A stretch of DNA of 48,972 nt. Source: Bacilli bacterium. GTDB lineage: Bacteria; Bacillota_I; Bacilli_A; RF39; UBA660. A model generated the notes under the pieces. That model made no database searches and was not told the origin of the DNA. It saw only the letters and a list, made by a program, of their open reading frames with translations. The translations under genes were made by a program, and so were the position numbers. This document shows positions 24,849 to 32,519 of this stretch, piece by piece; within the stretch, counting starts at the first letter, position 1; each line of letters starts with the position of its first letter. The stretch spans positions 1 to 48,972 of the forward strand of contig JAFSGC010000018.1 in assembly GCA_017434825.1 (NCBI GenBank), in the 5' to 3' direction.

Positions 24849-26093
24849 ATGGAAAGAAGAAGTAATCCTTTTTTTAATATACTAAAAACTATTTTATTGT
24901 TTTTTTCTTTTATATTTTCTTGGATATTAATTATATTTATGGTTTTTGGATCGGAGCTTATTAATATTACTCTTATTGGAGATGAAGAGTTAAATCTAAA
25001 TATTAAATATGATTATTTTGAAAATGGATATATAGCAAATTTAGGTCCAATAAATTTAAATGGTTTGGTTAAAACCAAATCCAATATTAATAATAAAGAA
25101 TTAGGTACATATGAAGTGGTTTACTATATTGATTATCTTTTAGGAAAAAAAGAAGTTATTAGAAAGGTAAATGTAATTGATGGTATTGCTCCCGTTATTG
25201 AATTAAATGGAGAAGTAAATATAGTCTTAAATAAATATTATAATTATGAAGAACCCGGATATACAGCGATAGATAATTTAGATGGTGATTTAACAAATAA
25301 AGTAACCGTAGTTTCAAATATAGATACCTCTACATTAGGAACATATAAAGTAAAGTATAGTATTTCAGATAATGCTGGTAATGAAACTGTAGTTGAGCGT
25401 TCTGTAGAGGTAGTAGAAAATAACATTTTAAGTAGTCCAGTTTCAACGTTTAGGCTTAATGGTCTATTTGGAAATGTTATGTTAGAAAAATCTGAGACTG
25501 AGTATAACTATATGGATGATGCAGTTATTATTGGGGATAGCAACATTCGTTATTTATATTTAAAAGGAAAATATCTTGAAGGAAATCAAGTTTGGGGAAA
25601 GAATAACTTAAATGCTGGAGATATTAGTACTGCTAAGATTATTATTCATGATACAAATGAGCAATTAAAGGTAGTGGATGCTATTAAAAAGTATCAACCT
25701 AAATATGCTATTGCTTCATTTGGAATAACTAGTGCATCTTTCTTAACAAAGGATGTGTTTATTCAAAAAGTAGAGGAATTCTTTGAGCTAATAAAAGAAG
25801 AATGTCCAGAAACTAAACTTGTTGTGGCTTCAATGTTGCCTGTTACTACATATCACGTAGGACTTCAAAATCCAATTAATAAATATAACTATTATTTACT
25901 TGAACTATGTGATAAACATAATATCGCTTTTATTAATATATCAGATGCATTAAAGGCCGATTCGGGATATGGTGCAGAAGAATATTTCTATTGTGCTTCG
26001 GAAGAGGATTGTGGTTTTCATTTAAGTAATAAGGGAAAAGAATTCTATGTAAATTACTTAAAAAGTGTAGATCTTTCAAAGGAAATTAAATAG
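24849..26093 (+). CDS. Membrane-anchored Ig-like (DUF5011) and SGNH-like protein, copy 2
   Basis: This 414-aa paralogue of the protein at 20213-21454 has the same domain order throughout: membrane helix, two Ig-like domains (APVIELNGEVNIVLNK, YTAIDNLDGDLTNKVTVVSN, ISDNAGNETVVERSVEVVE), then SGNH-like with VIIGDSNIRYLYLKGKYL and YCASEEDCGFHLSNKG. Both copies share the shifted Asp-Cys-Gly-Phe-His and a Cys six residues upstream that could form a disulfide. I chose ATG 24849 over 24846 for spacing to AAAGGTG. It begins a second transcript with its own promoter, ending in small membrane protein 2. Confidence 0.8.
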   Translation: MERRSNPFFNILKTILLFFSFIFSWILIIFMVFGSELINITLIGDEELNLNIKYDYFENGYIANLGPINLNGLVKTKSNINNKELGTYEVVYYIDYLLGKKEVIRKVNVIDGIAPVIELNGEVNIVLNKYYNYEEPGYTAIDNLDGDLTNKVTVVSNIDTSTLGTYKVKYSISDNAGNETVVERSVEVVENNILSSPVSTFRLNGLFGNVMLEKSETEYNYMDDAVIIGDSNIRYLYLKGKYLEGNQVWGKNNLNAGDISTAKIIIHDTNEQLKVVDAIKKYQPKYAIASFGITSASFLTKDVFIQKVEEFFELIKEECPETKLVVASMLPVTTYHVGLQNPINKYNYYLLELCDKHNIAFINISDALKADSGYGAEEYFYCASEEDCGFHLSNKGKEFYVNYLKSVDLSKEIK

Positions 26094-26101
26094 GTGAAAA
26101 T

Positions 26102-26419
26102 ATGGAAAAAAGAACATATAGCGAAAAACTAACTGCAGTTTTGTCTTATTGTTTTATTATAGGTTTTATTAATTGTTTTTCTAAAAAACAAAATAAGTAT
26201 CTAAAAAAGCATAGTAAGAAAGGCAAAGTGTTAAATTTAATTACTTTGGGATGGTTATTATTTGTAATACTGAGTTATCGAATAGTATATATACTACCGT
26301 TTGAAAATAATATAATAACGTTAATTAAATTAATTTTGTATATTATATACTGCTTGGTTTTATTACTCTTACTTGTTTATCAAATTTATTCGATTATTAA
26401 GATATTAAAAAAAGATTAA
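26102..26419 (+). CDS. Small membrane protein 2 of the cassette
   Basis: The 105-aa protein has about three hydrophobic helices (AVLSYCFIIGFINCF, LITLGWLLFVILSYRIVYIL, LIKLILYIIYCLVLLLLLVYQIYSII) and the turn KYLKKHSKKGK. It is a probable relative of the protein at 24469-24780. Each small membrane gene follows or precedes an SGNH-like copy, suggesting a duplicated two-gene module. TAGGTGAAA precedes ATG. Function unknown. Confidence 0.65.
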   Translation: MEKRTYSEKLTAVLSYCFIIGFINCFSKKQNKYLKKHSKKGKVLNLITLGWLLFVILSYRIVYILPFENNIITLIKLILYIIYCLVLLLLLVYQIYSIIKILKKD

Positions 26420-26440
26420 CATTCAACTGTTAATCTTTTT
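26409..26440. terminator. Bidirectional terminator between the cassette and acpS
   Basis: Thirteen-pair perfect stem (26409-26421 with 26428-26440), 6-base loop, with T runs on both strands. It contains both stop codons. Confidence 0.92.
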
Positions 26441-26762
26441 GTATGATTACATAACTTATTGCGTATTTGTCTTCGTGAGAAATTGATATAAAGATTTTAT
26501 ATTTATCTATCATACATTGAGGTTTATCGTTTTTATAAAAAATGTTTATTTCTGGCATAGCCATGGTTTCATTTTTAGGAATAGCTTTAATGATGGCTTC
26601 TTTAGCACAAAATCTTCCTGCGAGGAATTCAGCTTTTTGTTTGCCAACTTTTTTTTGATATAAAAGAAGTTCTTCATCCGAAAGTACCCATTTAATAAAA
26701 CTTTCATCTTTATTTTCAAATTTTTTGATTTCAGTAATATCGCACCCAATTCCTATAATCAT
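26430..26762 (-). CDS. acpS: Holo-[acyl-carrier-protein] synthase
   Basis: AcpS transfers phosphopantetheine from coenzyme A to the serine of carrier proteins. The 110-aa protein has GIGCDITEI (metal ligand D8), AGRFCAKEAIIKAI (E55) and FISISHEDKYAISYVII, all typical. It is convergent with the FkbH-ACP cassette, whose ACP (Ser37) is an obvious local substrate. AcpS also serves fatty-acid synthesis in most bacteria, and that pathway is not visible here. The gene in the other orientation shares a bidirectional terminator with the cassette. Confidence 0.93.
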   Translation of the reverse strand: MIIGIGCDITEIKKFENKDESFIKWVLSDEELLLYQKKVGKQKAEFLAGRFCAKEAIIKAIPKNETMAMPEINIFYKNDKPQCMIDKYKIFISISHEDKYAISYVIIQKD

Positions 26763-26844
26763 AAAAACTCCTTAACAGTAATTATTTTATCATATGTAAA
26801 GCTGAATATTTCAAATAATTACCATTTATTTAATGACATAAAAG

Positions 26845-26853
26845 TGATATAAT
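26845..26853 (+). promoter_or_regulatory. Extended -10 promoter of ftsEX
   Basis: TGATATAAT, 21 bases before ATG 26875, with TGGAGG as ribosome site at 26864-26869. Confidence 0.65.
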
Positions 26854-26874
26854 CTAAGTTAGAATGGAGGACCT

Positions 26875-27576
26875 ATGAAGTTTATAGAGTTTAAAGATGT
26901 AACAAAAACTTATAGTAATGGTATTACTGCATGTGCAGATATCTCCGTTTCAATTGATAAAGGCGAATTTGTCTTTGTTATTGGTCTTACTGCAAGTGGA
27001 AAATCAACATTTACTAAAATGTTATATCGTGAAGAAAAACCGACAAAAGGAATTGTATCTGTCGGTGGGGTTAATGTAGGAAAATTAAGAAATCGTAAAG
27101 TATATAAATTTCGTCGTAAAGTCGGAATTGTATTTCAAGATTATAAATTATTACCACAGCTTACAGCTTATGAAAATGTAGCTTTTGCATTAGAGTGTGT
27201 TGGAATGAAATCTAGTGAAATTAGACCTAAAGTGTTAAAAGCTTTAGAAAGAGTAGGTTTAAAAGATAAAGTAAGAAGTTTTCCAAGTGAACTTTCTGGA
27301 GGAGAACAACAAAGAGTTTGTATTGCTAGAGCAATAGTAAATGAACCAAAACTACTAGTTTGTGACGAACCTACTGGAAACCTTGATCCTCAAACAAGCA
27401 AAGAAATTATGAATGTTATTTCTTCTGTTAATAAAGAATTAGGAACTACTGTAATTATGGCAACTCATGATAAAGACATTGTTAATCGTATGAAGAAGAG
27501 AGTTCTTGTAATTAATAATGGAATGTTAGTTGGAGATTACGAGAAAGGAAGTTATAAAGCAAATGAAAGCAATTAG
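26875..27576 (+). CDS. ftsE: Cell division ATP-binding protein FtsE
   Basis: FtsE is the cytoplasmic ABC ATPase of FtsEX, which activates peptidoglycan hydrolases at the septum or side wall. Walker A is GLTASGKST (37-45), a slight variant of the common GPSGAGKST. The Q-loop VFQDYKLL, signature LSGGEQQRV and Walker B LLVCDEPTGNLDP with H-loop ATHDKDI are complete. Length 233 aa. Its end overlaps ftsX by 14 bases. Confidence 0.96.
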   Translation: MKFIEFKDVTKTYSNGITACADISVSIDKGEFVFVIGLTASGKSTFTKMLYREEKPTKGIVSVGGVNVGKLRNRKVYKFRRKVGIVFQDYKLLPQLTAYENVAFALECVGMKSSEIRPKVLKALERVGLKDKVRSFPSELSGGEQQRVCIARAIVNEPKLLVCDEPTGNLDPQTSKEIMNVISSVNKELGTTVIMATHDKDIVNRMKKRVLVINNGMLVGDYEKGSYKANESN

Positions 27577-28456
27577 AATATTTTTTCGTAGTATAAGAGA
27601 TGCTGTAAAAAGTATTGGACGTAACTTTTCGTTGTCGATGGCTAGTATTTTATGTGTAACAATTACATTAATTATTGTATCTTTTGCGATGATAATTACT
27701 GCCAATGTTAATAATGCTACTAAGAACATTGAAGAGGAAATGAACATAGTAGTATATTTACAAAAAGATGTTACTGATGAAGATATAGATAATATGGAAT
27801 CTGAAATTACGAATATTATTGGTGTTAAAGAGATAAAGTTTGTTAGCAAAGAAGAACAAAAAAATAATATGTCTGAGTATAATAGTGCTTTTGAAACAAT
27901 TCTTAATTATTTAGACGATAATCCACTTTTAGATAGTTACGTTGTTTTTGTAAATGACGTTAAAGAGATTTCTGAAGTAGCTAAGCAAATTGATGATTTA
28001 CCAAAAGTTGAAACAACTAAATATGGTGAAGGAATGGTAGAAGAAGTAGTATCAGCATTTGATATTATTCAAAAAGGAACAATTGCTATTGTAATTGCTT
28101 TAGTATTAGTTACTGTTTTCCTAATTGGTAACACTATTAAATTAACTATTTATTCACGTCGTAATGAAATTGAAATTATGCGTTTAGTAGGAGCTAGTAA
28201 TAGTGCTATCAAATTACCATTTATTTTCGAAGGTTTAATGTTAGGAATTATCGGATCAATTATTCCTGTTTGTATTACAATTTATGGTTATGTTATTTTA
28301 TATAACACAATGCATGGATATTTATTTAGTGAAATGCTAAGGCTTGTAGAACCATATAATTTTGTATTCTGGGTATCAGGAACTTTAGTGGTAATTGGTG
28401 CTGTTGTTGGTATGTTCGGTAGCTCGCGTTCAGTAAGGAAGTATTTAAAAATATGA
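27563..28456 (+). CDS. ftsX: Cell division permease-like protein FtsX
   Basis: The 297-aa protein has four helices: one after RDAVKSIGRNFSLSMASI (about 15-45), then a large extracytoplasmic loop (about 47-165, the partner-binding region), and three C-terminal helices with YSRRNEIEIMRLVGASN. FtsX passes FtsE ATPase motion to an extracellular hydrolase. I chose ATG 27563 (MKAIRIFFRS) over an upstream TTG 27530; AAGGAAG lies 11 bases upstream. The stop overlaps the next gene (ATGA), the hydrolase likely activated. Confidence 0.94.
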   Translation: MKAIRIFFRSIRDAVKSIGRNFSLSMASILCVTITLIIVSFAMIITANVNNATKNIEEEMNIVVYLQKDVTDEDIDNMESEITNIIGVKEIKFVSKEEQKNNMSEYNSAFETILNYLDDNPLLDSYVVFVNDVKEISEVAKQIDDLPKVETTKYGEGMVEEVVSAFDIIQKGTIAIVIALVLVTVFLIGNTIKLTIYSRRNEIEIMRLVGASNSAIKLPFIFEGLMLGIIGSIIPVCITIYGYVILYNTMHGYLFSEMLRLVEPYNFVFWVSGTLVVIGAVVGMFGSSRSVRKYLKI

Positions 28457-29652
28457 TGAAAAAAGTAGTAAAATTATTTTTAATTACATTATTAACGTTT
28501 GGATTTAGTTTTAGTAAAGTTAACGCTGCAGAAACACTAGCGGATTTAAAGGCAGAACTGCGTAAAGCGCAAGCTGAGTACAATGCTGCCAATGCTGGTA
28601 AACAAAAAACTGAATCGGAAATTAATAATCAAAAGAATAATATAGCAAATGCATATAATGCCATTGAACAAGCTGAAAGTGATATAGCACTTGCTAAACA
28701 AAATATTGAAAAATCATCAGAAGAAATTGCAAAAACTAAAGAGGAAATTGAACAATTATTAGTTTTCTATGAAATTTCTCAAGGTGAAAATGATTTCCTT
28801 CAATATATAAGTGGTTCTTCTTCGATGACTGATCTAATGATGAGAATTGAAGCTGTATCTCAAGTTTTAAGTTATAGTCAAAATAAACTAAATGAGATGG
28901 AAGAGCTTATTACTGAAAATGAGAAATTGCAAATTGATTTAGCAAAGAAGCAAGTAGAATTAGAGGGGAAAATTGTTACATATCAAGATAGTATTGAGGT
29001 TTTAAAATCAGATTTATCTTCTTTGGTTCAATTATCAGCTTCTGCTTTAGATGAAATAAATTCTAAAAAAGAATTAATTGCTTCTTATGAACGAGCAGGC
29101 TGTAAGGATAACGATTTGCTTGCTACTTGTATAAATGTAAATGATACTCTTCAATGGATGAAACCAACATCTAAAGGTTATATATCTTCAGGGTTTGGTT
29201 GGAGAAGTTTCTATCTTAATGGAGTTTTAAGAAATGAATTCCATAATGCTGTAGACGTTGCAGGGGCAGGTGCTAGAGCTCCATTATATGCGGTAGCTAA
29301 TGGTTATGTTGCTGCAATCTGGTGGAAGCAAGAGTATGGCGGAAATCAAGTGTTCCTACATGTAAAAGTACAAGGAAAAAAATATACTGTTAGATATGCT
29401 CATATGTATGATGTTAATGTTAAAGTCGGAGACAAAGTTACTCAATCTACTGTAATTGGTACAATGGGTGGCGGTGGAGCTACTTTATATAAAAATGGAG
29501 GCTGGGATAAAGGCTCAACTGGTTGGCATTTACACTTAGAGGTAGCCAATGGTTGGTATTTAGAAGATTATACAAGTTACTCTAAATATGTAGCTAATTG
29601 TATTACTCCTCCGATGATGCCGTCATATGGAAAGTGGTATTATTCAAGGTAA
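28453..29652 (+). CDS. Secreted coiled-coil M23 peptidoglycan hydrolase (PcsB/EnvC-like)
   Basis: The 399-aa protein has a signal peptide (residues 1-25, cleavage after KVNA). A long coiled-coil rich in Ala, Glu, Lys and Gln follows (about 27-225). The C-terminal M23 zinc endopeptidase domain has HNAVD (H264, D268) and HLHLE (H359, H361), plus SSGFGWRSF. The layout matches FtsEX-activated hydrolases such as EnvC and its Gram-positive counterparts. It overlaps ftsX by ATGA, so the three genes form one operon ending in a terminator. Confidence 0.93.
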   Translation: MMKKVVKLFLITLLTFGFSFSKVNAAETLADLKAELRKAQAEYNAANAGKQKTESEINNQKNNIANAYNAIEQAESDIALAKQNIEKSSEEIAKTKEEIEQLLVFYEISQGENDFLQYISGSSSMTDLMMRIEAVSQVLSYSQNKLNEMEELITENEKLQIDLAKKQVELEGKIVTYQDSIEVLKSDLSSLVQLSASALDEINSKKELIASYERAGCKDNDLLATCINVNDTLQWMKPTSKGYISSGFGWRSFYLNGVLRNEFHNAVDVAGAGARAPLYAVANGYVAAIWWKQEYGGNQVFLHVKVQGKKYTVRYAHMYDVNVKVGDKVTQSTVIGTMGGGGATLYKNGGWDKGSTGWHLHLEVANGWYLEDYTSYSKYVANCITPPMMPSYGKWYYSR

Positions 29653-29653
29653 G

Positions 29654-29680
29654 AAGAAAGATTAATTTCTTTCTTTTTTT
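29654..29680 (+). terminator. Terminator of ftsE-ftsX-M23
   Basis: Stem AAGAAAGA/TCTTTCTT (29654-29661 with 29668-29675), 6-base loop, T run to 29680. Confidence 0.8.
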
Positions 29681-29681
29681 A

Positions 29682-29690
29682 TGTTATAAT
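29682..29690 (+). promoter_or_regulatory. Extended -10 promoter of the lipoprotein gene
   Basis: TGTTATAAT directly downstream of the terminator, 17 bases before ATG 29708. Confidence 0.55.
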
Positions 29691-29707
29691 TTTTTTAGAG
29701 GTAAAAT

Positions 29708-30397
29708 ATGAAACGATTTGTAATTATATTATGTGTTTTATTATTATGTGGTTGTGATTTTAAATATAAAACAATAGATAGTAATGAATTAATTTTTGAT
29801 GCTAATAAAGAAACTGAAAGTGCTGTGCAAGAACCTAAGTATGAAGATGAAAATCCAGTCGAAATTTCACTTTATGTGGATAATGCTTTCGGCGGTCTAG
29901 ACATTGTTAAAGATGAATTTAGAGATACATGGAGATTAAAAAGAGATATTGTAGTATTTGGAAGTTTATTTACATCTGAAGAAATAATTGAAGAAGATTA
30001 TTTTCAAAATATGTGGAAAAATGCCGCAGAAAAATATGATGACTATTTTAAATATAAAACTGGTTGGCATGTATACTTTAAGTTAACTGATGGAACCATA
30101 TATGATCAAATGGTATTTAAACCTAGTGATGTAGACCGCTTTTATGATTATTTAGAAATATATTTGTATGATAGTGCCAATCAACCGATAGGGGTTTGGT
30201 ATTCACATTTAACTGATAATCAAATGACAGAAGATACTGTTTTAACTTCGATGAAACTTACTGCGGGATCGCTATATGAACAGATTGACGGTGAAATAAC
30301 AGTTACGGTATTTACATATGATAGTGAAGATGATTTTGATGAAAGTGGTAAATATCGTGGTAATAGTTTGTCTACTGTTAAAGTTTACAATAATTGA
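29708..30397 (+). CDS. Hypothetical lipoprotein
   Basis: The 229-aa protein has a lipoprotein signal MKRFVIILCVLLLCGC (lipobox LCGC, Cys16). The mature part is acidic, with ISLYVDNAFGGLDIVKDEFRDTWRL, TGWHVYFKLTDGTIYDQMVFKPSDV and ITVTVFTYDSEDDFDESG segments suggesting beta-rich folding. I do not recognise a family. AGAGGT precedes ATG. It is monocistronic or read through into the following operon, which has its own promoter. Confidence 0.75.
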   Translation: MKRFVIILCVLLLCGCDFKYKTIDSNELIFDANKETESAVQEPKYEDENPVEISLYVDNAFGGLDIVKDEFRDTWRLKRDIVVFGSLFTSEEIIEEDYFQNMWKNAAEKYDDYFKYKTGWHVYFKLTDGTIYDQMVFKPSDVDRFYDYLEIYLYDSANQPIGVWYSHLTDNQMTEDTVLTSMKLTAGSLYEQIDGEITVTVFTYDSEDDFDESGKYRGNSLSTVKVYNN

Positions 30398-30400
30398 TTA

Positions 30401-30429
30401 TTGTTATCCATTTTTTGTTGTGCTATAAT
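30401..30429 (+). promoter_or_regulatory. Promoter of the surface-repeat protein operon
   Basis: TTGTTA (30401-30406), 17-base spacer, TATAAT (30424-30429) with TG upstream (extended -10). AAGGAG lies at 30440-30445. Confidence 0.8.
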
Positions 30430-30452
30430 TTAAGAGAATAAGGAGAATTGAA

Positions 30453-32501
30453 TTGAGCGTATTAGAGGACGAAAAAGCAATCCTAGAACAAGCTCCTGAT
30501 TTTGACAACCAAATAAAAATACTAGAGGAAGAGCATGCTCAAATCGTCAAAAAAAGGAAATGGTATATACTTATAGTAAGTATTCTTCTTTTAATTGTAA
30601 TAATTTTTGTTGTTTCTTATTCAACGGTTTATCATTATCGTGAATATGGACCTATTAGTAATAATCGTTGTGAAAATGTAAACTTGAAAATAAATGGTAG
30701 TCCTGTTCCTAATTTAAATATTACAGAAGGTAATGATTGTAAACCTATATATAGTGTTGATTACTACAATAATCGTAAACCAACGTTTAACATTGACGTA
30801 TATGGAGATAGAACATATATCTTTAATAAAATGAATCAATTAGATGCTACAGGAAGCTATTGTATAATTAATTGTGATGCTGATAGTGACGGATGGCCAG
30901 ATTATAATATTGATTTAAATGGTGATGGTAATGCTGATTTAAATATTGTTTCTAATCCTAAATTAAATCATAAGTGTGATCTTAATTGTGACATTAATTA
31001 TGATACTATTGCTGATGTAAACATCGATATTGATGGCGATGGAAAAGCAGATATAAATATAGCAGATGAAAATAGCTTGGTTCCTAAATATAATATTGAT
31101 TATAAAGGTAATAGAGAAGCTACATTTAATGTTTTAAACGGTGATGAAGTTCAAAATCAAGTGATAAGTGTTAAGGAACAACATAATTGTACTCAAAACT
31201 GCGACATTGATGGTGATGGATGGCCAGATTATAATATTAAACATCCAAATAACAATTATTTATTAAATGAACTTGTAAATCAAGGTAATAATACAGTTTA
31301 TTATAATGATAGCAAAGATATGGATTGGAAATGTTCTATTTCTCCGAATCTAAAACAATGTAAATCAAATATTAAAGTTAATGCTAATAAGTATATTAAT
31401 ATTGACGTAGACGGTGATGGGAAAGCGGATGTAAATATTTCATCAGATGGCGGCAATAACATTGTTAATCCCGTTAATAAAAAAGAGGGTAAAGTAACCT
31501 TAAATATTGATAGTAATAATGATGGTTTTCCTGACTATAATATTGATGTGGACAATGATGGAAAAGCAGATTTAAATGTAATCGAAGGAAAAGAATATAT
31601 TTGTGTAAAGAATTGTGATACTAATAATGATGGAATAGCGGACTATTTAATAGATATGGGTAAAGAGCTTATATCTATTGGCGACATAAACGCAGATATT
31701 GATTATGATACTAAGTGTGATGCAAACTGTGATACAAATTATGATTTATATCCAAATGTAGACATTGATGTAAATAAAGATGGGATTCCTGATGTAAATA
31801 TTGACTATGATTTGGATGGAAATCCGGATTTTAACATAGATACAGATGGAGATTTAATTCCAGATCAAAATTTAGATGCATATGGAACTGGAAAGTGTAC
31901 ATTTAATTGTAATGGAAATAATATAGTTAGTTCGTCTATAGCATGTACTAAGAATTGTGACACTGATAATGATGGATGGCCAGATACTAATGTTGATGTA
32001 GACAATGATGGCATATGTGATTTTAATTGTAATAATGGAACATCGAATATAGATAAAGACAATAATTATTATTTAGATTCAGAATATGATAGCGCAGCGC
32101 TTTTAGAAATTACTAACTCTAACGATGCAGACTTTTATATTATGAATCCTTTAGACATTAAGTCTGATTCTGTGGAACCAGGATGGGCTGACCATTATGT
32201 TTTAGAAGTTAAAAATACGGCACATTATGCGGTTGCTTATCGTATTGTTTGGGAAAATGTAACAAACGAATTTACTGATACTAATAATTTAGATTATTCT
32301 TTATCAAGAAGTAATACAAGCTTTTTAAATAATATGAAAGCACCAAGAGCAAGTGTTGTTCTTAAGGATAATCTTATTATTAAAGCTAATAGTAGCGCTA
32401 AATTTGTTATGAATATTGAGTTTAGAGAAACTGGAATTAATCAAAATATTGATAGTGGTAAATCTTTTAGAGGACAATTAAAGCTAGAAGTGATAAAATA
32501 G
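30453..32501 (+). CDS. Membrane-anchored Asp-rich repeat protein (thrombospondin type 3-like), likely SipW partner
   Basis: The 682-aa protein starts at TTG 30453 (AAGGAG 7 bases upstream; the next in-frame ATG is beyond the membrane helix). About 36 cytoplasmic residues precede a helix (WYILIVSILLLIVIIFVVSY, about 38-57). Then come at least fifteen repeats of the form D-x-D-x-D-G-x-x-D-x-N-I-D (DGDGKADINI, NCDADSDGWPDYNID), resembling calcium-binding thrombospondin type 3/dockerin loops, some with paired NCD cysteines. The last 140 residues (LEVKNTAHYAVAYRIVWENVTNEF) look like an Ig-like domain found in SipW-dependent proteins. A SipW-like peptidase gene follows. Confidence 0.8.
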   Translation: MSVLEDEKAILEQAPDFDNQIKILEEEHAQIVKKRKWYILIVSILLLIVIIFVVSYSTVYHYREYGPISNNRCENVNLKINGSPVPNLNITEGNDCKPIYSVDYYNNRKPTFNIDVYGDRTYIFNKMNQLDATGSYCIINCDADSDGWPDYNIDLNGDGNADLNIVSNPKLNHKCDLNCDINYDTIADVNIDIDGDGKADINIADENSLVPKYNIDYKGNREATFNVLNGDEVQNQVISVKEQHNCTQNCDIDGDGWPDYNIKHPNNNYLLNELVNQGNNTVYYNDSKDMDWKCSISPNLKQCKSNIKVNANKYINIDVDGDGKADVNISSDGGNNIVNPVNKKEGKVTLNIDSNNDGFPDYNIDVDNDGKADLNVIEGKEYICVKNCDTNNDGIADYLIDMGKELISIGDINADIDYDTKCDANCDTNYDLYPNVDIDVNKDGIPDVNIDYDLDGNPDFNIDTDGDLIPDQNLDAYGTGKCTFNCNGNNIVSSSIACTKNCDTDNDGWPDTNVDVDNDGICDFNCNNGTSNIDKDNNYYLDSEYDSAALLEITNSNDADFYIMNPLDIKSDSVEPGWADHYVLEVKNTAHYAVAYRIVWENVTNEFTDTNNLDYSLSRSNTSFLNNMKAPRASVVLKDNLIIKANSSAKFVMNIEFRETGINQNIDSGKSFRGQLKLEVIK

Positions 32502-32519
32502 AATATAGAAGAAGGGTAT

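Noticed and set aside
30880-32020. Repeated DNA in the surface-protein gene as a CRISPR-like or satellite array
   Set aside because: The repeats are degenerate at DNA level, of uneven length, and keep reading frame; they are protein repeats.
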